Positions 51,508 through 60,384 of a stretch of DNA of 64,000 nucleotides are shown piece after piece. The stretch spans positions 124,001-188,000 of the forward strand of contig NZ_SNZH01000002.1 of assembly GCF_004363655.1 (NCBI RefSeq). Reading direction: 5' to 3'. Below the pieces are notes generated by a model, which ran no database searches, was not told the DNA's origin, and was given only the letters and a program-made list of their open reading frames with translations. The stretch's first letter is position 1. Every line of letters begins with the position of its first letter. The stretch comes from Tahibacter aquaticus (lineage in GTDB: Bacteria > Pseudomonadota > Gammaproteobacteria > Xanthomonadales > Rhodanobacteraceae). Made by a program: the position numbers and the translations under genes.

Positions 51508-51664
51508 CCGGCAGCATCTGCCGGCTTCCGCGCGGCTGCCCTGCAATGACTGGAATTGCGCCGGCGCCTGCCAGGAAAGGCCTGCACCGTATCCCGTCCG
51601 TTGCTGCGTACCCGGCTGCCCGCCGCTGCGACAGCGCCGGCGGCCGAATGTAAATCAATAGTTG

Positions 51665-51670
51665 TATACT
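51665..51670 (+). promoter_or_regulatory. possible -10 element of the cold-shock-like gene
   Basis: TATACT lies 27 bp before the start codon, in a short AT-rich patch of otherwise GC-rich sequence. No good -35 box is found at the right distance, so support is weak. Confidence 0.3.
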
Positions 51671-51696
51671 ATTACCTGACTACTGCGAGGCAGTCG

Positions 51697-51915
51697 ATGA
51701 TTACCGGGCATGTCAAATGGTTCAACGAGTCCAAGGGCTTCGGCTTTATCCGCCGCGACGACACGCTGCAGGATCTGCTGGTGCATATCAGCGGCATCAA
51801 GTCCGGCGGACGCGGCGGCATAACAGCAGGCGAGCGGGTCGCGTTCGATGTGGAAGACAACGAACGCGGTGCCAGGGCGGTCAACGTGGTCGTGCGTAAA
51901 GATCTTGCGGGCTGA
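51697..51915 (+). CDS. cold-shock domain protein, CspA family
   Basis: This is a 72-residue single cold-shock domain with the RNP1-type KGFGFI (SKGFGFIRRDD) and RNP2-type LVHISGI motifs (where the common form is VFVHFS). It begins GHVKWFNESKG. It binds single-stranded RNA or DNA and may act as an RNA chaperone. Compared with CspA, the loop after the second motif (KSGGRGGITAGERVAF) is Gly-rich. The last 35 bases overlap the end of the HAD gene on the other strand. Confidence 0.93.
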   Translation: MITGHVKWFNESKGFGFIRRDDTLQDLLVHISGIKSGGRGGITAGERVAFDVEDNERGARAVNVVVRKDLAG

Positions 51916-52516
51916 GGCGCAGCCCGCAGCGAATGGCCAGGGCGTCGACATCGTCGCCGGCACGGCAGACGACGGCTTGCCAGCCGTCGGCCTGCGCTGC
52001 CGCGACATTCACCGCCTGGTCGTCCAGCAGCAGGAGTTCGCTGGCGGCCAGGCCCAGCGAGCGGCGCACGGCCTGGAAAAACGCCAGCTCGGGCTTGCGG
52101 CAGCCCAGCGCGCAGGAGAAGTACAGGGCCGGGAACATGTCCAGGCGTTGTGTCAGCCATTGCGCCCGATGATGTTCCTGATTGCTTGCGACCACGCAGC
52201 GGTAGCCTGCCGCGCCGAGACGGCGGGCCAGTTGCACAAAGGCCGGATCGAACTGCGCATCCGACTGCAGCCAGTAGTCGACGAAGCTGTCGGTCGTGCC
52301 GGACCAACCCCAGTCATCGAGAACCGCGGCGAGTGCAGGCTTGAGCCCGGCCCGGCCTTCCAGGCACTGCAGGAAGGGACCGCGGAAGAATGCCTCGGAT
52401 TTTTCCGCCGGCACGCCGAGTACGGTGCGCAGCAATTGCGGGAATCGCGGCTCGATCAATACGCCGTCGACGTCGAATACCACGGTTGTCGTTTCGCCGC
52501 TTGAGAACGTCTGCAT
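51881..52516 (-). CDS. HAD-superfamily hydrolase
   Basis: This is a 211-residue HAD protein of the IA subgroup. The nucleophile motif is VVFDVDGVLIEP, motif II is VVASNQEHHR (Ser/Asn), motif III Lys lies in LGCRKPELAFF, and motif IV is LLLLDDQAVNVAAAQADGW. A helical cap follows the first motif. It should be a phosphatase for a small substrate. The ATG at 52516 gives a normal N-terminus; the 3' end overlaps the cold-shock gene tail-to-tail. Confidence 0.9.
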   Translation of the reverse strand: MQTFSSGETTTVVFDVDGVLIEPRFPQLLRTVLGVPAEKSEAFFRGPFLQCLEGRAGLKPALAAVLDDWGWSGTTDSFVDYWLQSDAQFDPAFVQLARRLGAAGYRCVVASNQEHHRAQWLTQRLDMFPALYFSCALGCRKPELAFFQAVRRSLGLAASELLLLDDQAVNVAAAQADGWQAVVCRAGDDVDALAIRCGLRLSPQDLYARPR

Positions 52517-52561
52517 GAATCTGCTTTCATGGCTGGCCAATTGCACATTGCGGATATTACG

Positions 52562-53374
52562 ATGAATTTACTTCTGCCCAGTTCGATGTGTGAATTCCAG
52601 CGCCGTTTCGCCGAGCGGGCCGCGCAACAGCTGCACGGCGATGCGCGTGTCGTCGCCCTACTGCTCGCCGGCTCGGCGATCAGCGACGACATGGACGAAT
52701 TCTCCGACCTCGATTTCATCGTCGTCTGCCAGGAACAGGCGCTAGCCGAGGTACTGGCGTCGAAGCGGCAGATCGCCGAGTCGCTGGGAACGCTGGTCGC
52801 GGCGTTCAGCGGCGAACATGTCGGCGAGCCGCAACTGCTGATCTGCCTCTACGCCGAACCTCTGCTGCATGTCGATCTGAAGTTCGTCGATGCCAGCGCG
52901 CTGGATCGCCGCGTCGAGACGCCGCTTGTGGTCTGGGCCGATGCGGCCACGACGGCGCGCCTGCAGCAGGGCACGGCGCAGTGGCCGGCGCGCGATGCCG
53001 AGTGGTTCGAGGAACGCTTCTGGATCTGGGTTCACTACGGTCTGAGCAAGGTAGGCCGCGGCGAATTGTTCGAGGCCATCGCCATGCTGAATTTCCTGCG
53101 CGAGCAGGTCGTGGGGCCGCTGCTGGCGCGCTCGCAGCAGCGGGACCAGCGCGGCGTGCGCCGGCTCGAACGCCATTTTCCGGCACAGCGGCAGGCCCTG
53201 GCCGCAACCCTGGCGGGACATGATCACGCTGCGGTGGTCGCTGCATACCGGGCGCATATCGCGTTGTATCTTTCCCTGCGCGCCGCAGCCGTGCCGGCCA
53301 ACCGCAAGCTCGACGGAGAAGCGCTGGTACAGCATTTTCTCGATTCGCTGGACCAAGCCACGACCCATGGATAG
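52562..53374 (+). CDS. nucleotidyltransferase-fold protein
   Basis: This is a 270-residue protein with a pol-beta-type nucleotidyltransferase motif: LLAGSAISDDMDEFSDLDFIVV (GS-x-n-SDLD), followed by a third acidic position in LHVDLKFVD. The C-terminal half is helical, similar to aminoglycoside or lincosamide nucleotidyltransferases and toxin-like NTases. The substrate is unknown. The start is unsure: ATG at 52529 is also in frame, and neither has a strong ribosome binding site. The stop overlaps the next gene by 8 bp. Confidence 0.82.
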   Translation: MNLLLPSSMCEFQRRFAERAAQQLHGDARVVALLLAGSAISDDMDEFSDLDFIVVCQEQALAEVLASKRQIAESLGTLVAAFSGEHVGEPQLLICLYAEPLLHVDLKFVDASALDRRVETPLVVWADAATTARLQQGTAQWPARDAEWFEERFWIWVHYGLSKVGRGELFEAIAMLNFLREQVVGPLLARSQQRDQRGVRRLERHFPAQRQALAATLAGHDHAAVVAAYRAHIALYLSLRAAAVPANRKLDGEALVQHFLDSLDQATTHG

Positions 53375-54428
53375 CCGCGTGCGCGCCAGGGCGGCAGCCG
53401 CAGCGGACGATCCCCTGCTGGCCCGGCGTGGCGAGTACGAGGATAGGCTGGGCCACTATCTGTCGATGCATCCGCGCGCCATGGCCGTGTCCCGTGCGAT
53501 GGCGGCGGCGTGCGGCCGCTATCTGCGCGAGAAGAGCCGGCGCAGCGGCAGTGCCGCCGCCGCACGGCGCACGCAGTACGCGCAGCTGGTCAAGGTGATG
53601 AAACCGATACTGCTGCCGTTTGCAGGCCGGCTGCGCAACGTCGGCGAATGGATGCGCGCACTGGACGGCGAGGGCAATATCCGCGAGGTGCTCGGCACGG
53701 CCTGGCTGTTCTACCGCAATGTGCTGGCGGAAGACCTGGTCGGGCCTGCGGCGCTGCCGGACCAGGCGCTGGACATCGCCGCCGCCGCCGGTTTCGACGT
53801 GGCGCTGCTGGGCCAGTGGACCGCCAATGCCGTCGCACACGCCCAGGCCGAGCGCGGCGTATCGGCACTGCCGCTGCTGGATTCCAAAATGGATCTTTTC
53901 CGCATGCCCTGGCATCGCGCTAACCGGCTGCACCAGGAAACCTGCGTGATCGCCTCGTGGCCGCCGCCGACCTCGCGCTTCTGGAGCCAGCAGACGCGGG
54001 CCGAGTTCGTGCGCCACGGCGGCGTCTTCAGCGAGCCGGAGAAAACCTATTCCAGCCCGGCCGGCAAGGACAAGGTGCCGTGGCTCGATGCGCGCCGCTA
54101 TTGCGGTCCGGACGCATCGCATGCGCTGGTCACGGATGCGGCCCGGCGACGCATACCGATGCGCACCGGCGTTTCGCGCGCATCGATGCAGCTGATGTAC
54201 TGCGGCCGGCTGGCGAACATCGGCGACGAGGTTTCCCTGCGCCTGGCTGTGATGGGCTATCTGCTGCCGGTGCGGGCACACAGCCTGTACGAAATCGCGA
54301 TCGGTTCCAGCGCAGAGTCCGTCGCGCTGGAAGACATCCGCTACGATGCCGCACTGCTCGACGGCGTCGACCTGGGTAGTGTCGCGGCGCACTGCGGCGA
54401 TTTTCCGGCACAGGGCGAAACCGGCTGA
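53367..54428 (+). CDS. protein of unknown function coupled to the nucleotidyltransferase
   Basis: This is a 353-residue soluble protein that I do not recognise. The N-terminal 80 residues are Arg/Ala-rich and helical; conserved-looking blocks include MKPILLPFAGRLRNVGEWM, REVLGTAWLFYRNVLAEDL, DSKMDLFRMPWHRANRLHQE and GRLANIGDEVSLRLAVMGYLLP. There is no signal peptide or membrane helix. Its ATG at 53367 overlaps the nucleotidyltransferase stop (ATGGATAG), so the two are coupled and probably act together. It converges with nrdB (16 bp between stops). Confidence 0.78.
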   Translation: MDSRVRARAAAAADDPLLARRGEYEDRLGHYLSMHPRAMAVSRAMAAACGRYLREKSRRSGSAAAARRTQYAQLVKVMKPILLPFAGRLRNVGEWMRALDGEGNIREVLGTAWLFYRNVLAEDLVGPAALPDQALDIAAAAGFDVALLGQWTANAVAHAQAERGVSALPLLDSKMDLFRMPWHRANRLHQETCVIASWPPPTSRFWSQQTRAEFVRHGGVFSEPEKTYSSPAGKDKVPWLDARRYCGPDASHALVTDAARRRIPMRTGVSRASMQLMYCGRLANIGDEVSLRLAVMGYLLPVRAHSLYEIAIGSSAESVALEDIRYDAALLDGVDLGSVAAHCGDFPAQGETG

Positions 54429-54444
54429 AACGCCGCGGCCGCGT

Positions 54445-55455
54445 TCAGAACGCCTGGTCGAAACGAATGTTGCCGCCGATGCCTACCTGGTAGGACGACA
54501 CGCGCCGCTCGAAGAAGTTGGTCAGTTCCTGCGCATCCTGCAGCACCAGGAAGGACAGTGGGTTGCGTGCGCCGAAACGGCGCGGCATGCCCAGCGCGAC
54601 GAGGCGTTCGTCGGCGATGCAGCGCAGGTACTCGATCATGTCGGCCAGCGGCAGGCCGGCGATCCCGTCGCCGATCACATCCTGGGCGAAGCCGATCTCG
54701 CACGCGAGGGCTTCGTCGATCATGGCCTCGACCTGGGCCTGCAGCGCGGCATCGAACAGTTCCGGCTCTTCTGTGCGGATCTGGTCGATGACCTTGAACG
54801 CAAAGGCGATGTGCATGGACTCGTCGCGGAATACCCAGTTGGTGCCGGTGGCCAGTCCGTTGAGCAGGCCACGCGAACGCAGGTAGTAGACGTAGGCAAA
54901 CGCGCCGAAGAAAAACAGCCCTTCGATGCAGGCGGCGAAACAGATCAGGTTGAGCAGGAAGGCCTGCCGCTCGCGGCGGCCGTGCAGCGGTCCCAGGGCA
55001 TCGACCGAACCCATCCACTTCAGGCAGAACTCGCCTTTGCGGCGGATCGAGGCGACGTCGTCGATCGCACGGAATGCCGCGCTGCGCCGTTCGGGATCGT
55101 CCAGGTAGGTGTCGAGCAGGGTCAGGTAGAACTCGACGTGCTGCGCTTCCTCGAAGATCTGCCGCGACAGGTACAGGCGAGCCTCCGGCGAGTTGATGTG
55201 CCGGTACAGGTTGAGGACGACGTTGTTGGAGACAATCATGTCGCCGGTCGCGAAGAAGGCCACCAGCCGCTCGACCAGATGCAGTTCGCCCGGCGACAGC
55301 TGCGTGCGCAGGTCGCGCCGGTCGTCGCTGAAGTCCACCTCTTCGACGGTCCAGGTATTGCGTATGCTTTTTTTGTAGAAATCGAAAAATATCGGATAGC
55401 GCATCGGCCTCAGAGTCAGTTCCAGGCCAGGGTCGAGAATCTTCGGTGCGCTCAT
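54445..55455 (-). CDS. nrdB: ribonucleotide reductase small subunit, class I
   Basis: NrdB carries the diiron-tyrosyl radical cofactor for ribonucleotide reduction. The 336-residue protein keeps all six metal ligands: Asp in ATGDMIV, Glu and His in IFEEAQH, Glu in CIEGLFFF, and Glu and His in FRDESMH. A Tyr lies four residues after the first His (HVEFY), the place of the radical Tyr of E. coli. The C-terminus (VGIGGNIRFDQAF) should dock on the large subunit. It overlaps nrdA by four bases (ATGA). Confidence 0.94.
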   Translation of the reverse strand: MSAPKILDPGLELTLRPMRYPIFFDFYKKSIRNTWTVEEVDFSDDRRDLRTQLSPGELHLVERLVAFFATGDMIVSNNVVLNLYRHINSPEARLYLSRQIFEEAQHVEFYLTLLDTYLDDPERRSAAFRAIDDVASIRRKGEFCLKWMGSVDALGPLHGRRERQAFLLNLICFAACIEGLFFFGAFAYVYYLRSRGLLNGLATGTNWVFRDESMHIAFAFKVIDQIRTEEPELFDAALQAQVEAMIDEALACEIGFAQDVIGDGIAGLPLADMIEYLRCIADERLVALGMPRRFGARNPLSFLVLQDAQELTNFFERRVSSYQVGIGGNIRFDQAF

Positions 55456-57788
55456 TGGCAGGCCTCGCAGACAGGCGTTTCGACACCGGCCACGGCCGCG
55501 CAGACGCGGGTCGCGGGCCGCGAACGCAGGTAGTAAGTGGTCTTCAGCCCGGCTTTCCAGGCGTACATGTACATCGACGACAGTGTGTCCAGGGTCGGGC
55601 TTTCCAGGAACAGGTTGAGCGACTGGCTTTGATCGACAAACGGACCGCGCGCCGCAGCCAGGTCGATCAGCGCTTTTTGCGGCAGTTCCCACACGGTGCG
55701 ATAGAGCCGGCGCCATTCGGCCGGAATTTCGCCGATGTCCTGTACCGAGCCGTTGGCCCGCTTGAGCGCCGCACGGATCGCCGGGGTCCACAAGCCGGCG
55801 CGGCGCAGATCCTTGACCAGATAGCGGTTCAGCACGACGAATTCGCCGGATGAGGTCTCGCGCCGGTACAGATTGGAAAATTGCGGTTCTATCGACTCGT
55901 GGCAGCCGGCCAGCGCGGCAATGGTCACCGTCGGCGCGACGGCAATCAGCAGCGAATTGCGCAGGCCGTGGCGGGCGATGTCCCGGCGCAGGCCGTCCCA
56001 ATCCAGTTCACTGCCGGGCCGCGCCTGCCACAGATCGAACTGCAGCAACCCGTCGCTGGCCCGGGTCTGCGCAAACGCCGGATGCGGCCCGTGCAGCCGC
56101 GCCAGTTCGCACGATGCGGCAAGGGCATGGAAGTACAGGTGCTCGGCCAGACGCGTCGACAGCTGCAATGCCGCCTCGCTGTCGAACGGCAGGCGCAGGG
56201 CGAAGAACAGGTCCTGCAGGCCCATCATGCCCAGGCCGACCGGCCGCCATTTCAGGTTGGACCGGCGCGTCGCCGGCAGCGGATAGGCGTTGCGGTCGAT
56301 CACCCGGTCGAGCTGCTGCACGGCCGTTCGTATCGTCCGCGCCAGGCGGCAGTAATCGAATGTGCCGTCGGCGAGATGGCGCGACAGATTGACCGAGCCC
56401 AGCGTGCAGACCGCGTATTCGCCGGGACGGGTGACTTCGGTGATCTCGGTACACAAGTTGGATAGCTGGACCACGTTTTGCGGCCGCGCGGTCTGGTTGC
56501 ATTTGCGATTGCAGGCGTCCTTGAAGGTGAGCCAACCGCTGCCGGTTTCACCCAGGGTGCGCAGCATGGCCGCATACAGGACGCGGGCGCGCAGGGTCTT
56601 TTTCGCCTTGCCGGCATGGACGGCAGCCTCGTAGGCCCGGTCGAAACGCTCGCCCCACAGGCCGGACAGGTGCGGCACATCGACCGGATCGAACAGCGAC
56701 CACTCCGCATCGGCCTCGACGCAACGCATGAACCGGTCCGGTATCCAGTTCGCCAGTTGCAGATGGTAGGTGCGGCGCTCGGCCGCGCCGGTGCCGTCGC
56801 GCAGGGCGAGGAAATCCTCGATGTCGGCGTGCCAGGTTTCCAGGTAGACGCAGGTAGCGCCTTTGCGCCGGCCGCCCTGGTTGACCGCGGCGGTGGACGA
56901 ATCCAGCAGCTTGAGCCACGGCACGACACCGCTGGCCGTGCCGTTGGTCGAGTTCACGCGCGAGCCGTCGCTGCGCACGCTGTGATAGGCCAGGCCTATG
57001 CCGCCGGAACGCTGCGCGATACGCGCAGTGTCCTTGAGCTGGTCGTAGATGCCGTCGAGGGAATCCGGCGGCGGGCCCAGGATGAAGCAGGAGCACAGCT
57101 GCTCGTTCGCGCTGCCGGCGTTGAACAGGTTCGAGGTGAGGTATTCGCCGCGCCGCAGCAGTGCATGCAGTTCCAGCGCCTGTTCCAGCGTATCGGACAA
57201 ACCCGCGGCGGCACGGACGAGGAAGAAGGACGGCGATTCGATCAAGCGGCCGCTGGCCGGATTGCGCAGGAGATAGCGCTCGCACAGCAGGACCAGGCCG
57301 GCGTACTCCGCAGGCCACACGGCCGTTTCGCCGCAACAGCCGGCGAACTGTTCGCAGTGCGCGTCGAGTAGCGCGCGCGTGCGCGCATTCAGCAGCTGCA
57401 GCGATGCGGCCTTGTGTACAAAGCCGACGAACGATGCCACGCCTTCGGCCGCGAGTTCGAGGTCGACCAGGTAACGCTGCAGCGCCGCCGCCAGCAACGA
57501 ATATTCCGGCTGCACCTCGACCAGCGCCATGCAGCTGCGGATGGCTTCCTCGACGGCGCCGTACAGCGATTCGCCCGCCAGGCATGCGCGCAGGGCATGC
57601 GCGCAAACGGGCGCGAGGTCTACGTCGATTCCCGCGCCGCACTGCTCTATGATGCCGCGCAGCCTGTCGCCAGGCGCGTCCGGGTCGGGAGTTTGCCGTA
57701 TTGGCAACATTGCCACCTGTTCCCGGCCGCCGCCCGGGTAGCGGCCTTCGCCGTCGGTTTCGACCTTGGGTCGCACGCGTGTAGTCAT
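55452..57788 (-). CDS. nrdA: ribonucleotide reductase large subunit, class I, without ATP-cone signature
   Basis: NrdA reduces ribonucleotides to deoxyribonucleotides. The 778-residue protein has the active-site Cys residues in ANEQLCSCFILG, NLCTEIT and YAVCTLGSVNL, the Tyr pair in KTTYYLRS, and the C-terminal CEAC thiol pair. The N-terminal VxKRDG signature of the ATP-cone, which sets overall activity in most class Ia enzymes, is missing; only the helical part that follows it is recognisable (LRGIIEQCGAGID ... EYSLLAAALQRYL). An alternative ATG at 57710, after AGGTGG, would remove the unconserved first 26 residues. The start used is only 17 bp from the divergent gene. Confidence 0.93.
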   Translation of the reverse strand: MTTRVRPKVETDGEGRYPGGGREQVAMLPIRQTPDPDAPGDRLRGIIEQCGAGIDVDLAPVCAHALRACLAGESLYGAVEEAIRSCMALVEVQPEYSLLAAALQRYLVDLELAAEGVASFVGFVHKAASLQLLNARTRALLDAHCEQFAGCCGETAVWPAEYAGLVLLCERYLLRNPASGRLIESPSFFLVRAAAGLSDTLEQALELHALLRRGEYLTSNLFNAGSANEQLCSCFILGPPPDSLDGIYDQLKDTARIAQRSGGIGLAYHSVRSDGSRVNSTNGTASGVVPWLKLLDSSTAAVNQGGRRKGATCVYLETWHADIEDFLALRDGTGAAERRTYHLQLANWIPDRFMRCVEADAEWSLFDPVDVPHLSGLWGERFDRAYEAAVHAGKAKKTLRARVLYAAMLRTLGETGSGWLTFKDACNRKCNQTARPQNVVQLSNLCTEITEVTRPGEYAVCTLGSVNLSRHLADGTFDYCRLARTIRTAVQQLDRVIDRNAYPLPATRRSNLKWRPVGLGMMGLQDLFFALRLPFDSEAALQLSTRLAEHLYFHALAASCELARLHGPHPAFAQTRASDGLLQFDLWQARPGSELDWDGLRRDIARHGLRNSLLIAVAPTVTIAALAGCHESIEPQFSNLYRRETSSGEFVVLNRYLVKDLRRAGLWTPAIRAALKRANGSVQDIGEIPAEWRRLYRTVWELPQKALIDLAAARGPFVDQSQSLNLFLESPTLDTLSSMYMYAWKAGLKTTYYLRSRPATRVCAAVAGVETPVCEACQ

Positions 57789-57805
57789 GGCAGGTTCGAA
57801 CTCTG

Positions 57806-58414
57806 ATGGACAGCAGGCACGATGCGTTGAATACGGCAGTGCAGGAACGCGAACTGGAGCGGCTTTGCGCCGACGATCTCGAGGCCGGCAGCGTCTACGA
57901 CGCCGCTTTCGTCTATCTGCTGCCGGACGAGCTGGCCCGAGCCATTGCCGCGCTGCGCCACGCACTGGCGGATTTCGGTGCCCGCGAGACCCAGCTGACG
58001 CCGCATGCGACCGTCGTCTACCTGGGCCGGCGCACAGGCGCGCAGTTGCTGCGGTGCGCCGGCCTGCTGCTGCAGGCCGGCCCTGCCGCCGCTGCGACCG
58101 CCGTCGAGGGCTTCGGCTACTTCGGCGACGACAGCGTGGTCGGCAATCTTCATTGCCGCCTCGAACCGACGGCGCTGGCGCGGCAGCACGTACGCTGCCT
58201 CGACCTGCTCGCCACGATCGGCGAAAAAGCCGACACGCCGTTCGTGCGCGAGCGCTATCGGCCGCATATCAGCCTTTTTGACGGCATTGCGCTGCCCCGC
58301 GCCCAGGCTGAGTCGGCTGTCGCTGCGCGCGTGCGCTGCCCGTCCTGGCGCGGCAATGTGGAGAAATTCGCCCTGATGTGGAAGCGCGCCGGCGACCGCG
58401 CTGCAGGCGCGTGA
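57806..58414 (+). CDS. 2H phosphoesterase (2'-5' RNA ligase-like) protein
   Basis: This is a 202-residue protein of the 2H family. The two HxT/S motifs are HATVVYLG and HISLFDG, about 90 residues apart, as in 2'-5' RNA ligase and cyclic phosphodiesterases. These enzymes act on 2',3'-cyclic or 2'-5' nucleotides. The gene starts only 17 bp from the nrdA start on the other strand, so the promoters must overlap the opposite coding region, unless nrdA starts later. The MATE gene follows 27 bp downstream. Confidence 0.87.
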   Translation: MDSRHDALNTAVQERELERLCADDLEAGSVYDAAFVYLLPDELARAIAALRHALADFGARETQLTPHATVVYLGRRTGAQLLRCAGLLLQAGPAAAATAVEGFGYFGDDSVVGNLHCRLEPTALARQHVRCLDLLATIGEKADTPFVRERYRPHISLFDGIALPRAQAESAVAARVRCPSWRGNVEKFALMWKRAGDRAAGA

Positions 58415-58441
58415 GTCCTTGTCGCGAAAGACCGGCGCCGC

Positions 58442-59800
58442 ATGAACGCGTTCGGCGCTGACCGTCGCGCGCTCGAGGCGCTGCTGCAGACCGCCGTGCC
58501 GGTGGCGGTGTCGCAAGGTTCGCTGGCGGCGATGTATTTCACCGACCGCTATTTCATGTCCCGCCTGGACGGCCTGCACATTGCCGCGGCGCACGGCGGT
58601 GCGCTGGCGTCGTACCTGTGCATTGCGCTGTTCGTCGGGCTGATCTCCTATGCGACCGTTCTCGTGGCGCATCATTTCGGCACCGGCAGGTATGCGCAGT
58701 GCGCAAAAGTCACGACCCAGGGCCTGATCCTGTGCCTGGCGCTGACACCGCTGATCGCCCTGTTCGCCTGGGCCGTCGGCGGCATCTTCCAGCCGCTGGG
58801 ACACGCGCCGGAACAGGTGGCGCTGGAGCGGGACTATTTTTTCCTGCTCATGGTCGCGGCGACGCTGTCGCTGCCCAAGACCTGCATCGGCGCCTTCTTC
58901 ATCGGCACGGACAGAACCCGCCAGGTGATGGTCATCGAGCTGCTCGGCACCTTGCTGAACGCGCCGCTGGCCTATCTGCTGATTTTCGGCAAATGGGGAT
59001 TTCCTGCCCTCGGCATTGCCGGCGCGGCCATCGCCACCATCGTCGCGACGGCGTTCTCGCTGCTGTTGCTGCTGGCGGCCTACCTGGCGCCGGCCAACCG
59101 GCGCACCTTCCATATCGGCCACTCGCTGCGATTCGACGCGGCTATCGCCGGACCGTATCTCGCGCTGGGATCGTCCGCCGGTTTCGAGCGCTTCCTGAGC
59201 ATTTCGGCGTTCAATCTGTTTCTGCTGCTGTTCCAGTCCTATGGCGTCGCCGAAAGCACCGCGGCGGCGATCGTGCTCGGCTGGGACTCGGTGCTGCGGG
59301 TTCCCATGCTCGGCCTGGCCGTCGCCTTGTCCAGCCTGGTCGCGCGTCATGCCGGCGCCGGCGACTGGCAGGCGGTGCGCCGCACGGTCGGTGCCGGCGC
59401 GATGCTGGCCATCGGCTATACCGCCGCCGTCGGCGCCACGATGCTGCTCTGGCAAGAACCGATGATCCGGCTGTTCCTCGCCGACGGCACCGACCATTCG
59501 GCCGTGATGGCGCTGGCGCGCTGGATGATGCTCGGCGTGATCGGCTACCTGGCCGCCGACGCGCTGGCCGTGCTCGCCGCTGGCGTACTGCGCGGCCTGG
59601 GCGACACACGCTGGATCCTGCTGGTGTCGGGCCTGGTGCACTGGCTGATGCTCGGCATCCAGGTCGTCGCGATCCGTTGGCTCGGCCTGCCAGCACTGCT
59701 GTCGTTCGGCGTATTCGTGCTGATGGTGGTCTGCCTCGCCACGCTGTATGTACGCCGTGCCCGCCGCGCCGTGCGTACGCACCGGACTTCGCTGCAGTAG
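58442..59800 (+). CDS. MATE family efflux transporter
   Basis: This is a 452-residue membrane protein with about twelve transmembrane helices in two similar halves, as in MATE exporters that drive drugs or small molecules out with Na+ or H+. Recognisable blocks are LQTAVPVAVSQGSLAAMYFTDRYFMSRLDG, FGTGRYAQCAKVTTQGL, and GVLRGLGDTRWILLVSG. It could export a product of the nearby accessory genes or protect against it. It converges with the methyltransferase gene (21 bp). Confidence 0.92.
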   Translation: MNAFGADRRALEALLQTAVPVAVSQGSLAAMYFTDRYFMSRLDGLHIAAAHGGALASYLCIALFVGLISYATVLVAHHFGTGRYAQCAKVTTQGLILCLALTPLIALFAWAVGGIFQPLGHAPEQVALERDYFFLLMVAATLSLPKTCIGAFFIGTDRTRQVMVIELLGTLLNAPLAYLLIFGKWGFPALGIAGAAIATIVATAFSLLLLLAAYLAPANRRTFHIGHSLRFDAAIAGPYLALGSSAGFERFLSISAFNLFLLLFQSYGVAESTAAAIVLGWDSVLRVPMLGLAVALSSLVARHAGAGDWQAVRRTVGAGAMLAIGYTAAVGATMLLWQEPMIRLFLADGTDHSAVMALARWMMLGVIGYLAADALAVLAAGVLRGLGDTRWILLVSGLVHWLMLGIQVVAIRWLGLPALLSFGVFVLMVVCLATLYVRRARRAVRTHRTSLQ

Positions 59801-59821
59801 CAAGGCTGCGGCGTGCATGGC

Positions 59822-60373
59822 TCAGGCCCCGACCTTGGCATACGACCAGAACAGGCGCCGGATCGGCTTGTCCCAGGCATCGATCAGCGTCTCCTCGCGC
59901 ACCTCGCCGCCGAGGGCGAGACCGACGCGGCTGCCATAGTCCTGCACCCGCTGCGCCGACCACGGGAAGATCGGCACGCTAGGGTCGACGCTCTGGCCCG
60001 GATTGCCGCGCATGAACAGGCGTCCGCCGGGCACCAGCCAGCGCGAAACGACGGCGAGCGCATCGAGGATATGTTGCTCGGTGCCGAAGTTGATGCTGCC
60101 CAGGGCCAGGGCGACATCGACCGATTCGGCCTTGAACGGCGCGTCGTGCAGGTCGCAGACGATATCGGCGTGTTCATTGACGATATCGATGCCGACCAGG
60201 TTGCGGATCTTGCCCTTGAACGGATTGAAACCGCAGCCGACATCGACCACGACGCGCGGCTGCAGCTGGTTCACCGTATCGACCAGGGCCATGCCGCTGA
60301 GCGGAAAACGGTCGATGGACTGGCGCCAGGTGTCGGCGTGGAAGAACTTCTTCAGTGCGGGCATGTCGAGCAT
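59822..60373 (-). CDS. class I SAM-dependent methyltransferase
   Basis: This is a 183-residue methyltransferase-like protein. The SAM motif is VVVDVGCGFNPFKGKIRN, with LVGIDIVNEHADIV following and VDVALALGSINFGTEQHIL and GGRLFMRGNPGQS later. It is short, without an extra substrate domain. The ATG at 60373 follows AGGAG. It is the last gene of the minus-strand operon that starts beyond the right edge. Its acceptor is unknown. Confidence 0.86.
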   Translation of the reverse strand: MLDMPALKKFFHADTWRQSIDRFPLSGMALVDTVNQLQPRVVVDVGCGFNPFKGKIRNLVGIDIVNEHADIVCDLHDAPFKAESVDVALALGSINFGTEQHILDALAVVSRWLVPGGRLFMRGNPGQSVDPSVPIFPWSAQRVQDYGSRVGLALGGEVREETLIDAWDKPIRRLFWSYAKVGA

Positions 60374-60384
60374 GACTCGGCTCC

